Positions 16,862-25,858 of a DNA stretch of 64,000 nucleotides are shown here, one piece after another (positions within the stretch are counted from its first letter, which is position 1; the number at the start of each line of letters is the position of its first letter). The notes under the pieces are model-generated. The model saw only the letters and a program-made list of their open reading frames with translations, was not told where the DNA came from and made no database searches. This DNA comes from JAJYQH01 sp036261615 (GTDB lineage: Bacteria > Actinomycetota > Actinomycetes > Propionibacteriales > Propionibacteriaceae), in assembly GCA_036261615.1 (NCBI GenBank), contig DATAKK010000039.1, forward strand, positions 1-64,000, given 5' to 3'. Both the position numbers and the translations under genes were made by a program.

Positions 16862-18270
16862 GAGTTCGACCCTTCTTCAGTGGTGTCGGTTGAGCCGAGG
16901 CGGGCCAGCAGAACGCCGAGCCGACCAGCGGCGATGTCGTCCAGATACTCTCCCACGCGCCCTATGAAGGCGTGGCGCCGGGCCAGATCGGGGCCGAGGA
17001 CGCCGGCGTCCGCGAGCGCCCTCCGGGCCAGGTCGCAAGGCGAGTCGGTGGCCCGGTCGAGCTCGCGGAGCTGCTCTCGCAGCGGCTCATCGGGCACCTG
17101 GCCGGGAGCCAGATCGAGCCGGGTGACGACGTGCAGCCAGGCGGCGACGAGCAGCGCGATGACCGGCGGCACCTCGCCGCGCTCCTCGTACCAGGCCACC
17201 GGCCCCGGGACCCGCTGGGTGAGCTTGGCCGACCCGTCGGACCCCACCTGCTGGCAGGTGTGGCCGAGCTCGAGGTTGGCGAACCTGGCGAACATCTGCT
17301 CCCGGTAGGCCCGCGGGTCGAGCCCGTCGGGCAGGTCGATCGTGGGCTGCATCTCGTCGCCCAACCGCCAGGCCACCGGGCCGATGGCGGCGTCCTGAAC
17401 GGCCTCGGCCTGGTAGGTCTTGCCGGTGAGCTCGCCGAGGTAGGCGAGCAGCGAGTTGGTCGCGTTGAGCAGGCGGAGCTTCACCAGCTCGTAGTTGTGC
17501 ACCTGGTCGGTGAGGATCGCCCCGGCGGCCTCCCACGCGGGACGCGGGCCGGCGAAGTCGTCCTCGAGCACCCACATGGTGAACGGCTCGCACGGCACCG
17601 GGACGGCGTCCTCGAAGCCGGCGGCCCTGGCGGCCGCGCGGGTCGCGTCCGTCGTCGCGGGGACGATCCGGTCGACCATGGTGTTCGGGGTCGCGCACCG
17701 GGCCAGGAACTCGGCGAGGACGCCGGCGTCCGGGTCGGCCAGCAGCGCGGCGAACTGGGTGAGCACGGTGCGCAGGCCGCTGCCGTTGCCGCTCACGTTG
17801 TCGCAGCTCACCAGGGTGAGCGGGGTCCCCCCGGCCTTGGCGCGCTGCAGCAGGCCCCGGGCCAGCAGGCCGAGCATGGTGCGCGGGGCGCTCGTCTCGG
17901 CGGCGTCCCGGCGGATGTCGTCGGTGACCTCGAGGTCGTGGCTGCCCGGCCGGAACCCGTAGCCCTTCTCGGTGATCGTGAGGGTGACGACGTGGGTGTC
18001 GGGGTCGGCGAGCTCGGCCATGACGTCGTCGGGCTCGTTGCAGGCGACCAGCCCGCGGTCGATGACGCCCACCCGCCGGGGCGGCGCGGCACCCGGCCCG
18101 ACCTCGACGACGGTGTAGGTCATGTCCTGGCGGCGGAGGGCCTGGACGAGCGAGGCGTTGGAGCGCGCGACACCGGTGATGGCCCAGCGCTCACCTGGGG
18201 CGTCCTCGGTGTAGAGGGCCTGGTGGGCGCGGTGGAAGTTGCCGAGTCCGAGATGGACGATGCGATGCAC
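16858..18270 (-). CDS. uxuB: Fructuronate/mannonate reductase (mannitol dehydrogenase family)
   Basis: Long-chain NAD-dependent dehydrogenase interconverting D-fructuronate and D-mannonate. 470 residues starting at GTG 18270 (VHRIVHLGLGNFHRAHQ), which is preceded by AAGGGA at good spacing; an in-frame start 69 bp upstream is less likely. Motifs: nucleotide-binding GLGNFHRAHQALY, VSCDNVSGNG, and the catalytic-Lys region ILTDQVHNYELVKLRLLNA. Coupling to manD argues for mannonate rather than mannitol as substrate; mannitol or arabinitol dehydrogenase remains possible. Confidence 0.85.
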   Translation of the reverse strand: MHRIVHLGLGNFHRAHQALYTEDAPGERWAITGVARSNASLVQALRRQDMTYTVVEVGPGAAPPRRVGVIDRGLVACNEPDDVMAELADPDTHVVTLTITEKGYGFRPGSHDLEVTDDIRRDAAETSAPRTMLGLLARGLLQRAKAGGTPLTLVSCDNVSGNGSGLRTVLTQFAALLADPDAGVLAEFLARCATPNTMVDRIVPATTDATRAAARAAGFEDAVPVPCEPFTMWVLEDDFAGPRPAWEAAGAILTDQVHNYELVKLRLLNATNSLLAYLGELTGKTYQAEAVQDAAIGPVAWRLGDEMQPTIDLPDGLDPRAYREQMFARFANLELGHTCQQVGSDGSAKLTQRVPGPVAWYEERGEVPPVIALLVAAWLHVVTRLDLAPGQVPDEPLREQLRELDRATDSPCDLARRALADAGVLGPDLARRHAFIGRVGEYLDDIAAGRLGVLLARLGSTDTTEEGSNS

Positions 18271-18400
18271 GAATGGTCCCTTCAGCCCTCCGGCCGCGGA
18301 TTTGCGTCGGGCTACGACCGGGTATGGAATCACTGGCAACGCTAGGGAGTACTCCCCGGGCCGTCAAAGGCGCCCCCTGGCCTTTCCGGAGGTGACATCC

Positions 18401-19141
18401 GTGACCACTCAGGCAGCACGGCCCACGCGGGTCGGCTTCTGGCCCACGTGCATGGGAGACCTGGCGGCAGCCGGCCCCGCGCTGGCCGCCCTGGAGGTGG
18501 TGCGGGCGATGGGCTTCGACCCCGTCGTGCCACCGGACGCCGGCTGCTGCGGCCAGCCCGCGTTCAACTCCGGCCAGCCCCGCGCCGCGGCCCCCGTGCT
18601 CCGGCACACCGTGGACGCCTTCGAGGGCTGCGACGCGATCGTCACCGTCGCCGGTTCGTGCGCGGCGATGGTGAGCCACAACGGGCCCGGGCTGGTGCCC
18701 TCGGCGTCCGGGTTCGCCGACCGGCTGTGGGAGTTCACCCAGTTCGTCGCCGCCTTCGGCCGCGACCTGTCGCTGCGCCTCGACACCACGGTCACCTACC
18801 ACGACGGCTGCCACATGACCCGGGTCCTCGGCGAGCACGACAGCCCCCGGGAGGTGCTCTCCCGGATCGAGGGGCTGCGCCTCGTCGAGATGGTGGACGC
18901 CGACGGCTGCTGCGGCTTCGGGGGCACCTTCGCCGTGAAGTTCCCCGGGCTGTCGGCGGCGATGGCCGACGTCAAGCTCGAGCACGCCGCCACCACCGAC
19001 GTCGAGTGGATCGTCTCGGCCGACCCCGGCTGCCTGCTCCACATCTCCGGCCGGGCCGACGCGACCGGCAGCCCGTTGCGCACCCGGCACATCGCCGAGA
19101 TCGTCCGGGACGCCCTCGTCCCCGCGGGGGTGACCGCATGA
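18401..19141 (+). CDS. lutA: L-lactate utilization protein LutA (CCG-domain Fe-S protein)
   Basis: 246 residues. Subunit of the LutABC complex that oxidises L-lactate to pyruvate. Two cysteine-rich CCG domains are visible: PDAGCCGQPAFNSG near residue 45 and DADGCCGFGGTFAVK near residue 170, with additional Cys in AGSCAAMV, HDGCHMTR and DPGCLLH, as expected for non-cubane iron-sulfur binding. Start at GTG 18401, eight bases after a GGAGG site. It overlaps lutB by four bases (ATGA). Confidence 0.93.
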   Translation: MTTQAARPTRVGFWPTCMGDLAAAGPALAALEVVRAMGFDPVVPPDAGCCGQPAFNSGQPRAAAPVLRHTVDAFEGCDAIVTVAGSCAAMVSHNGPGLVPSASGFADRLWEFTQFVAAFGRDLSLRLDTTVTYHDGCHMTRVLGEHDSPREVLSRIEGLRLVEMVDADGCCGFGGTFAVKFPGLSAAMADVKLEHAATTDVEWIVSADPGCLLHISGRADATGSPLRTRHIAEIVRDALVPAGVTA

Positions 19142-20640
19142 CGGCCCTCGACTCCTCCCCCGGGGCGCCGCGGTCGACCGCACTGGTCGGCACCGACCGG
19201 GTCTCCCTCACCCACGCCGACTGGGCCGGCGCCGAGATCCCGCCCGGCACTCGGCTGCTGCCGCTCATCAGCGCGGACGCCGGGCGGCGTCCGGGCGTCG
19301 CCCACACCCGCGAACGGCTCGAGGCCCTCGGCCGGCAGCGCGCCTCGGGCGTGTGGACGCCGGAGGCCGCGGCCCTGCGGGAGCGGGGCGCCGAGATCCG
19401 CCGCGAGACCCTGCGCGACATGGCGGGCTACCTCGACCGGCTGTGCGCGAGCCTCGAGGCCAACGGCGCCGTCGTGCACCGGGTGTCGACCCCCGAGCAG
19501 GCCCGGGAGGCGATCGGGCGGGTGGCCCGCGACCACGGTGTGAGCCTGGTGGCGAAGTCGAAGTCGATGGCCACCGAGGAGATCCACCTCACGTCCTACC
19601 TCAACGCCCTCGGCATCGACGTCGTCGAGACCGACCTCGGCGAGTACATCGTCCAGGCGGCGGGGCAGCGTCCGAGCCACATCGTCGGGCCGGCCCTGCA
19701 CCTGTCGCGCAACGACGTCACCCAGCTGTTCGGCGACCTCAACGGGGCCCCGGTGAGCGATCGCCCGGACGACCTCGCCGCGTTCGCCCGGGCGCGGCTG
19801 CGGGCCGACTTCAAGGCCGCCCAGATGGGCATCTGCGGGGTGAACTTCGCCGCGGCCGACACCGGCACGCTCGTCGTCGTCACCAACGAGGGCAACGCCG
19901 ACATGGTGACCAGCCAGCCCGACGTCGTCGTCGCGGTCATGCCGATCGAAAAGGTGATCCCCAGGCTGTCCGACGTCGGCGTCCTCGTGCCGCTGCTGAG
20001 CGACACGGCCAACAAGCAGTTCGTCACGACCTACCAGACCTGGCTCAACGGCCCCCGCGACCCCGAGGCGGGCGGCGACGGCCCGCGCGAGCTGCACGTC
20101 GTCATCTTCGACAACGGCCGCAGCGACGTGCTCGGCACCCCGCTCGAGGAGGTGCTGTGCTGCATCCGGTGCGGCAACTGCCAGTTCGCCTGCCCGGTGT
20201 TCCGGACGATGGGCGGTGGCCACGGGTACGCGTCGATCTACGGCGGCCCGATCGGCGCGGTGCTGAGCCCGATCATCGGCGGCGGCGCCGACGACGCCGA
20301 CCTGCCCTTCATGTCCAGCCTGTGCGGGGCCTGCGGGGACGCGTGCCCGGTCAAGATCCCGCTGCCCGACCTGCTCGTCGACCTGCGGAACCGCTACGTC
20401 GCCGACCACCCCGACCCGGTCGAGGACGCCGGCTGGCGCGCCTGGTCGGTGGCGTGGAGCTCCCGGGTCGGGTACGCGGCGTCCATTGTCGGGGCGAGGA
20501 TCGCCTCGGTCGTGCCGGCCGGCGTCCTCAGGCGCCTGCCGCTGGCCTCGGCGTGGGCGTCGGTGCGCTCGCTCCCCTCGCTCAGGGACGCCGGAGCCCT
20601 GCGCCGCGCCGCACGCAGGAGGAACCACGATGACCGATGA
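19138..20640 (+). CDS. lutB: L-lactate utilization iron-sulfur protein LutB
   Basis: 500 residues. An N-terminal LUD/DUF162 region covers about 70-300 (VAKSKSMATEEIHL, ADTGTLVVVTNEGN). Two ferredoxin-type clusters follow, CIRCGNCQFACPVF near residue 345 and CGACGDACPVKIP near residue 400. The C-terminal tail (about 60 residues) is unlike the classical domain and contains a weak hydrophobic stretch (VGYAASIVGARIASVVPAGV). Overlaps at both ends with lutA and lutC show one transcript and one complex. Confidence 0.93.
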   Translation: MTALDSSPGAPRSTALVGTDRVSLTHADWAGAEIPPGTRLLPLISADAGRRPGVAHTRERLEALGRQRASGVWTPEAAALRERGAEIRRETLRDMAGYLDRLCASLEANGAVVHRVSTPEQAREAIGRVARDHGVSLVAKSKSMATEEIHLTSYLNALGIDVVETDLGEYIVQAAGQRPSHIVGPALHLSRNDVTQLFGDLNGAPVSDRPDDLAAFARARLRADFKAAQMGICGVNFAAADTGTLVVVTNEGNADMVTSQPDVVVAVMPIEKVIPRLSDVGVLVPLLSDTANKQFVTTYQTWLNGPRDPEAGGDGPRELHVVIFDNGRSDVLGTPLEEVLCCIRCGNCQFACPVFRTMGGGHGYASIYGGPIGAVLSPIIGGGADDADLPFMSSLCGACGDACPVKIPLPDLLVDLRNRYVADHPDPVEDAGWRAWSVAWSSRVGYAASIVGARIASVVPAGVLRRLPLASAWASVRSLPSLRDAGALRRAARRRNHDDR

Positions 20641-21118
20641 GCTGGTCGAGCGCTTCGTGCGGGAGGCGGAGCTCAACGGCACGACCGTCGAGCTGATCGA
20701 GCGTGACGGCGTCCGGGAGCGGGTGCAAGAGCTGGTGGCTGGGCGTGCGGCGCTCGTCGACCCGATCGCGCTGCTCGACGGGGTCGAGCTGCCGGTTCCG
20801 CCGGCCGACGCCTGGGACGCCGAGATCGGCGTGAGCGAGGCGTTCGTCGGGGCGGCGGAGTCCGGCACGGTCGTGCTGCCCCAGCGGCCGGGCTCGCCGC
20901 GGCGCACGTCGCTCCTGGTGCAGACCCACGTCGTGCTGCTCGCGCGGGACGCCCTGCTGCCCACCTACCAGGACGCCGTCGACGCGGCCGCCGCCCTGCG
21001 ACCGCGGCCGATCGGCGTCCAGTTCGTCAGCGGGCACAGCCGCTCGGGCGACATCGAGAGCGCGATGATCCACGGGATGCACGGTCCCGCCGAGCTCATC
21101 GTGCTGCTGCACTCCTGA
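20630..21118 (+). CDS. lutC: Lactate utilization protein LutC (LUD domain)
   Basis: 162 residues, slightly short for LutC. The LUD domain signature is IGVSEAFVGAAESGTVVLP, with the end motif FVSGHSRSGDIES and GMHGPAELIVLLH. ATG 20630 lies inside the 3' end of lutB with AGGAGG eight to nine bases upstream. Third gene of lutABC; no lactate permease or lut regulator is visible in the window. Confidence 0.9.
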   Translation: MTDELVERFVREAELNGTTVELIERDGVRERVQELVAGRAALVDPIALLDGVELPVPPADAWDAEIGVSEAFVGAAESGTVVLPQRPGSPRRTSLLVQTHVVLLARDALLPTYQDAVDAAAALRPRPIGVQFVSGHSRSGDIESAMIHGMHGPAELIVLLHS

Positions 21119-21499
21119 CCGTGGTTCCCGACCCGGGTTCACCGCCCCGGGTTCACCGCCCCGGGTTCACCGCCCCGATCCTGCGAATTTCGCACTACCT
21201 GCCACACGCTCGCCCTGGAGGGCCGGGTGTGGCAGGTGGTGCGAATATCGCAGAACCAGGTGGGCGAGGCGGCCCCTGGTGGTGCCCGGACGCCGGTGCG
21301 TCCCGAGAGGATCCGCAGCGTCACGGGCCACCTACCGCGGAAACCGCTGCGTCCCGCCGGCGACGCTGCGGATCGTCGCACCGAGCGAGCGCACCGATTC
21401 CCCCGAAACGTGCCCCACCTGCCATACCCCCGCTCCAGGAGCAGGGGCGTGGCAGGTGGAGTGAATTTCGCAGAACCGGCGGCGCGGGTCGCCCCGGAC
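21119..21499. repeat. Compound repeat element between lutC and the idonate-type dehydrogenase
   Basis: The 381-bp gap between convergent genes holds three structures. First, a 15-bp unit containing GGGTTCACCGCC is repeated three times (21132-21176). Second, two family-D hairpins stand at 21181-21253 and about 21401-21474; the first has arms of about 27 bp, starting CTGCGAATTTCGCACTACCT and ending TGCGAATATCGCAG. Third, between them is an inverted repeat, GATCCGCAGCGTC (21310-21322) with GACGCTGCGGATC (21362-21374). No gene is seen. Confidence 0.85.
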
Positions 21500-22546
21500 T
21501 CACGCGTCGAGCTTGAGCACGACCTTCCCCGACCTGGCCGGGTCGGCTGCCACCTCGAGCGCCTCGAGGGCGTCGTCGAGCGGGAAGGTGTGGGTGATCA
21601 CCGAGCCGAGCGACGGGGTGGTGGCGAGCATCACCAGCGCGTCGTCGATCTCGTCGTCGAACCGGAACGCGCCCTTGATCGTGTGCTCGGCCTTGTTGAT
21701 GGCGGCCATCGCGACGGTGATCGTCGGGCCCGGCAGCATGCCGACCTGGACGATCGTCCCCAGCCGCCTGGTCGCGGCGATCGCCGACGACAGGCCGGCC
21801 GGGGCACCGGACGCCTCGAAGGCGAGGTCGAACGACATCGGCTCGAGGCTGTCGACCCCGATCTTCACGACCCCGTCGGCGCCCATCGCCCGGGCGATCC
21901 GCAGCGGGTTGTCGAGCAGGTCGGTGGCGACCACCTCGGCGGCGCCACGGGCCTTGAGCGCACCCACCGTGAGCGCGCCGATCGGGCCGGAGCCGGTGAC
22001 CAGGCAGCGCTTGCCCGCGACGTCGCCCGCGAGGTTGATGCCGTGCAGCGCGACACCCAGCGGTTCGGCGAGCACCGCGAGCGACAGGTCGAGCCCCTCC
22101 GGGAGCGCCCGTAGCTGGTCGAGCCGCACGTTGAGTCGCTGGGCGAACCCGCCGTTGGTCTGCGGGTCGGACGCCGCGGACCCCAGGTAGGTGGCGTTGC
22201 GGCAGACGTGCGGGTTGCCGGACAGGCACTCCGGGCACTGGTGGCACGCGTAGGCGGGGTGGATGGCCACCGGCGTCCCCGGCGCCCACTGGCCGGAGGG
22301 GTCGTCGGCGACGCGGCCCACGACCTCGTGGCCGAGCACGAGCGGGTAGCGGATGACGAAGTCGCCGACCCGCCCCTCCTTGAAGTAGTGCAGGTCGCTG
22401 CCGCAGATGCCGCCGTGGGTCATCTCCAGCTGCACCTGCCCCTCGGCGGGCGACTGGATCTCGATCTCGTCCACGCCGGCCCCGCCGCCGACGTGGGCGA
22501 CGAGCGCATGGATCTTCTGGGTTGTGGGGGCTGTCATGCCCGTCAT
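21500..22546 (-). CDS. Zinc-dependent alcohol dehydrogenase, L-idonate 5-dehydrogenase-like
   Basis: Medium-chain dehydrogenase likely converting L-idonate and 5-ketogluconate; other polyols (sorbitol, threonine-type substrates) cannot be excluded. 348 residues. Catalytic zinc site: GGICGSDLHY and GHEVVGRV. Structural zinc cysteines: CHQCPECLSGNPHVC. NAD site: CLVTGSGPIGALTVG near residue 180. It follows the MFS gene on the same strand across a hairpin at 22590-22626, so it is likely the second gene of a carrier-dehydrogenase pair. Confidence 0.85.
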   Translation of the reverse strand: MTGMTAPTTQKIHALVAHVGGGAGVDEIEIQSPAEGQVQLEMTHGGICGSDLHYFKEGRVGDFVIRYPLVLGHEVVGRVADDPSGQWAPGTPVAIHPAYACHQCPECLSGNPHVCRNATYLGSAASDPQTNGGFAQRLNVRLDQLRALPEGLDLSLAVLAEPLGVALHGINLAGDVAGKRCLVTGSGPIGALTVGALKARGAAEVVATDLLDNPLRIARAMGADGVVKIGVDSLEPMSFDLAFEASGAPAGLSSAIAATRRLGTIVQVGMLPGPTITVAMAAINKAEHTIKGAFRFDDEIDDALVMLATTPSLGSVITHTFPLDDALEALEVAADPARSGKVVLKLDA

Positions 22547-22589
22547 CCTTTCACTGGGGTTCCGCTCCGGGCCGCCGACCCGGACGCAG

Positions 22590-22626
22590 TGAGCGCCCCG
22601 TCCCGGGTCGGGACAGGGCGCTCACG
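22590..22626 (-). terminator. Strong intercistronic hairpin between the MFS gene and the dehydrogenase gene
   Basis: Arms GTGAGCGCCC and GGGCGCTCAC extend inward through GTCCC/GGGAC. There is no T-run. Placed between two co-directional genes, it may lower expression of the dehydrogenase relative to the carrier or protect the upstream message. Confidence 0.6.
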
Positions 22627-22660
22627 TGGTTGTCAGTTGCTCAGCGGAGCGAGGGCCGGA

Positions 22661-24106
22661 TCACACCGACTCCAGCGCGCCCTCGAGGTCGGATTCCTTC
22701 TCGACGTAGTTGAACATCTCGGGAAGGACGAACTTCGCGGACAGGAAGCCGATGAGCGACAGGATGCCGACCGCGGCGGTCGCGCCGGCCTTGCCCCAGT
22801 GGGCGCTCATGACCGGGAATACGAACGCGCCGAAGAACGACGCACCCTTGACGAACATGTAGCCGAAGCCGGACGCCGTCGCCTTGAACCGGGCGGGGGC
22901 CGCCATCGAGGTGACCGTCATGCCGTTCGAGGCGTCCCAGTAGTGACCCCACATGAGGATGCAGGCGCCGATGACCAGCAGGAACTGCCACAGTCCGTGA
23001 CCGAGGCCGGCCTTGGTGAGGACGTCGATGCGCCACAGCGACAGCGCACCGATCATCAGGCCGAGGAAGGCCAGGCCGAAGCCCCACATGGAGACACCCT
23101 TGTGGCCGATCCGCTTGAGCATCTGCGGGGCGACCCAGCCGGACAGCGTGGCGAGCAGGAAGATCGCCGCGGTGACGATGTTCGTGCCGATCATGCTGGC
23201 GTTGGCGGCGACGCCGACACCGGCGACGACGAGGATGTAGGGCAGGTAGAAGCCCCACGCGGTGAACTCGGCGCCCTGGGCGGCGTTGGAGATCCAGCCG
23301 AAGATCGTGGCGCGCTTCTTGATCGGGTCGCGCCAGATGACGCTGAGGAAGTCGCCGACCTTGACCTTCTCGATGTGCACGTCCTCGTTGGGGAGCATCG
23401 CGAGGTCGTCGTCGAACAGTTCCTTCGACACCCGCTTGGCCTCGATGAACTTGCCCCGCTGCAGCAGCGAGAGCGGCGTCTCCGGCAGCTTGAGCCGGCT
23501 GATCAGCAGGATCACGGCCGGGATGGCGCCGAGGGCCAGCGCGACCCGCCACAGGATGGCGTGGTTCATGCCGGTGGCGTACATGATCGTGACGACGATG
23601 ATCGAGAACACCTCGCCGGCGCCGAACATGAACTGCCAACGGCTGCCCATCTCCTCACGGCGGCCCTTCGGCATCGACTCCATGATGTAGGCGTAGCCGT
23701 TGGAGATGTCGGAGCCCAGCGGGATGCCGATGAGGAACCGGATGATGATGAGGTCGGTGATGTTCGTGGAGAAGCCCTGCGCGATGGCCAGGACGATGAA
23801 CAGCACCATCGTGAGGATGAACACCTTCTTGCGGCCCCACCGGTCGGCGATCCAGCCGCCGATCAGCGCGCCGATGAGCGCCCCGCCCTGCACCGCGGCG
23901 GCCACCAGGCCCAGCGCGCCGCTGCTCGGGTGGTACTCGGCCTTGATGAAGACCAGGACGAACGCGATCGCGTAGAGGTCCCAGGCCTCGATGAGGATGG
24001 TGGAGATCATCATCCAGCCGCCTCGGCTGCTGGACACGGTCCCCGGCTTGTTCAGAAGTACTTCGGTCGCCTCGTCAGACATTCGTCTGATAGTGGCTTG
24101 GTCCAT
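22661..24106 (-). CDS. MFS transporter, sugar/sugar-acid porter-like
   Basis: 481 residues with about 12 predicted membrane segments, major facilitator superfamily. The loop-2 signature GGWIADRWGRKKVF follows the second segment (near residue 90), and IGIPLGSDISNGYAYIMES and PAVILLISRLKLPETP are typical of the sugar porter branch. A long central cytosolic loop (about residues 215-265) separates the halves. The gene precedes the idonate-type dehydrogenase, so uptake of a sugar acid or polyol is likely. The substrate is inferred from context only. Confidence 0.88.
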   Translation of the reverse strand: MDQATIRRMSDEATEVLLNKPGTVSSSRGGWMMISTILIEAWDLYAIAFVLVFIKAEYHPSSGALGLVAAAVQGGALIGALIGGWIADRWGRKKVFILTMVLFIVLAIAQGFSTNITDLIIIRFLIGIPLGSDISNGYAYIMESMPKGRREEMGSRWQFMFGAGEVFSIIVVTIMYATGMNHAILWRVALALGAIPAVILLISRLKLPETPLSLLQRGKFIEAKRVSKELFDDDLAMLPNEDVHIEKVKVGDFLSVIWRDPIKKRATIFGWISNAAQGAEFTAWGFYLPYILVVAGVGVAANASMIGTNIVTAAIFLLATLSGWVAPQMLKRIGHKGVSMWGFGLAFLGLMIGALSLWRIDVLTKAGLGHGLWQFLLVIGACILMWGHYWDASNGMTVTSMAAPARFKATASGFGYMFVKGASFFGAFVFPVMSAHWGKAGATAAVGILSLIGFLSAKFVLPEMFNYVEKESDLEGALESV

Positions 24107-24401
24107 GGCGGGTTACGCCTCCTCGTTGAAGCTCGTGTGGGGGTGAAAAAGAGCGGTCACACCTTTTCGGGTCGGCCGGTACAAGGCCAACCGGTTGCCA
24201 ACCTTTGCCCTACCCCCCACGGAAGTCAACACGGAACGCCGTACGGCGCGGCCGGTGTCTTCGCTTATGGCACCCCCAGCGCCGGACTTGCCCGCGGCTG
24301 CGTAACGTACAAGAGTCGCAGGCGCCCCTCCCGGAACGGCAACGCAGCCGTCTCCGGGGCCGGGCACCACGAAGCCCCCGTCACATCCGCGAGGAGAACC
24401 C

Positions 24402-25514
24402 ATGCGCATCGGCGTCCCGACAGAGGTCAAGAACAACGAATTCCGGGTCGCGATCACCCCCGTGGGGGTGAGCGAGCTCGTGCGGGCGGGCCACGAGGTC
24501 TTCATCGAGGCCGGCGCCGGCCTCGGGTCGGCGATCAGCGACGACGAGTTCGTCGCCCAGGGCGCCACCATCTGCCCGGACGCCGACACCACGTGGGGCA
24601 CCGCCGAGCTCGTGCTCAAGGTGAAGGAGCCGGTGGCCGAGGAGTTCGGTCGGCTGCGCGACGATCTCGTGCTGTTCACCTACCTCCACCTGGCGGCCGA
24701 CCCCGCCGGTGCGCACGCCCTGCTGGACGCCGGCACCACCGCGATCGCCTACGAGACCGTGCAGCTGCCCTCGGGACTGCTGCCCCTGCTCTACCCGATG
24801 AGCGAGGTCGCGGGGTGCCTGGCGCCGCAGGTCGGGGCGCACGCCCTCATGAAGTCGTCCGGCGGCCGGGGCATGCTCATGGGCGGCGTCGGCGGCGTCG
24901 CCAACGCCAAGGTCGTCGTCCTCGGCGCGGGCACCGCGGGACAGAACGCGGCCAACATCGCCCTGGGCCTGGGCGCCGACGTCACCATCCTCGACACCGA
25001 TCTCGAGAAGCTGCGGATGAGCTTCTGGCGCTTCGACAACCGGGTCAAGCAGATCGCGTCGTCGGCCCTCGCCGTGCGCGAGCACGTGCTGGACGCCGAT
25101 CTCGTGATCGGGACGGTGCTCGTCCCCGGGTCACGGACGCCGAAGCTGGTCACCAACGAGATGGTGGCGCAGATGAAGCCCGGCTCGGTGCTCGTCGACG
25201 TCGCCATCGACCAGGGCGGCTGCTTCGAGGACTCCCACCCGACGACGCACGCCGACCCGACCTTCCAGGTACACGACTCGATCTTCTACTGCGTCGCCAA
25301 CATGCCGGGAGCCGTTCCCAACACCTCGACCTGGGCGCTGGCGAACGCGACCCTCCCCTACGTGCTGCAGATCGCCGGCCTGGGGTGGCGCGAGGCACTG
25401 ACCCGCAACCCCGCGCTCGCCCGGGGTCTCAACACCCACGCCGGGCAGGTGACCTACCGGGGCGTCGCCGAGGCCCTCGACCTCGGCTACACCCCGACCG
25501 ACTCCGTCCTGTGA
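24402..25514 (+). CDS. ald: Alanine dehydrogenase
   Basis: NAD-dependent reversible deamination of L-alanine to pyruvate and ammonia, cytosolic hexamer. 370 residues, normal length. N-terminal signature MRIGVPTEVKNNEFRVAITP; catalytic Lys in LVLKVKEP and His in FTYLHLAAD; Rossmann motif KVVVLGAGTAGQNAANIALG near residue 170; substrate loop DSIFYCVANMPGAVPNTSTW. GAGGAGAACC precedes the ATG. The 295-bp upstream gap has no gene and shows no clear promoter. It ends at a strong bidirectional hairpin. Confidence 0.96.
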   Translation: MRIGVPTEVKNNEFRVAITPVGVSELVRAGHEVFIEAGAGLGSAISDDEFVAQGATICPDADTTWGTAELVLKVKEPVAEEFGRLRDDLVLFTYLHLAADPAGAHALLDAGTTAIAYETVQLPSGLLPLLYPMSEVAGCLAPQVGAHALMKSSGGRGMLMGGVGGVANAKVVVLGAGTAGQNAANIALGLGADVTILDTDLEKLRMSFWRFDNRVKQIASSALAVREHVLDADLVIGTVLVPGSRTPKLVTNEMVAQMKPGSVLVDVAIDQGGCFEDSHPTTHADPTFQVHDSIFYCVANMPGAVPNTSTWALANATLPYVLQIAGLGWREALTRNPALARGLNTHAGQVTYRGVAEALDLGYTPTDSVL

Positions 25515-25519
25515 ACGGC

Positions 25520-25553
25520 GCGGCCCCACCCGGCAGTCGTCGGGTGGGGCCGC
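25520..25553. terminator. Bidirectional terminator hairpin after ald
   Basis: Perfect 13-bp arms GCGGCCCCACCCG and CGGGTGGGGCCGC around an 8-base loop, sited between the convergent ald and antitoxin-like genes. Confidence 0.75.
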
Positions 25554-25563
25554 GGTCAGGGCG

Positions 25564-25743
25564 TCACTGCTGCTCGAAGCGCTTCTCCGCCTCGTCGCCC
25601 AGCGACTGGATCTCCGAGTCGTACTTGTCGCCGGTGCGCTCGTCGACGAACTTCTCCGCCGCGCCCATCTCCTTGTTGACCTGGTCGGGGTGCTCCCTGG
25701 CGAACTTCTCGCCCTCGTCCATGGCCTCTTCGAACAGTCCCAT
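25564..25743 (-). CDS. Small MT0933-like antitoxin family protein
   Basis: 59 residues, very rich in Glu, Lys and Asp, reading MGLFEEAMDEGEKFAREHP then DQVNKEMGAAEKFVDERTG. This matches the short actinobacterial family named after MT0933/Rv0909, annotated as antitoxin-like. No partner toxin (such as an SRPBCC-type Rv0910 homologue) is adjacent, so a stress or general role is equally possible. Start and stop are clear, and the frame was read directly because the gene is very short. Confidence 0.8.
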   Translation of the reverse strand: MGLFEEAMDEGEKFAREHPDQVNKEMGAAEKFVDERTGDKYDSEIQSLGDEAEKRFEQQ

Positions 25744-25858
25744 GCCTGACTCCCTCCCATCGAGGTGACGCGGCGGACGCCGCTGTCATCGGCCCAGCTT
25801 GCCCGCCCGGACCGGGCCGCGTCGAGCCCTCCGACGGGGGCTGTGGGACGATCGGGGC

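Noticed and set aside
25564..25743. Complete toxin-antitoxin pair at the MT0933-like gene
   Set aside because: No toxin-like gene is adjacent; the neighbours are ald and an inositol-monophosphatase-type gene.
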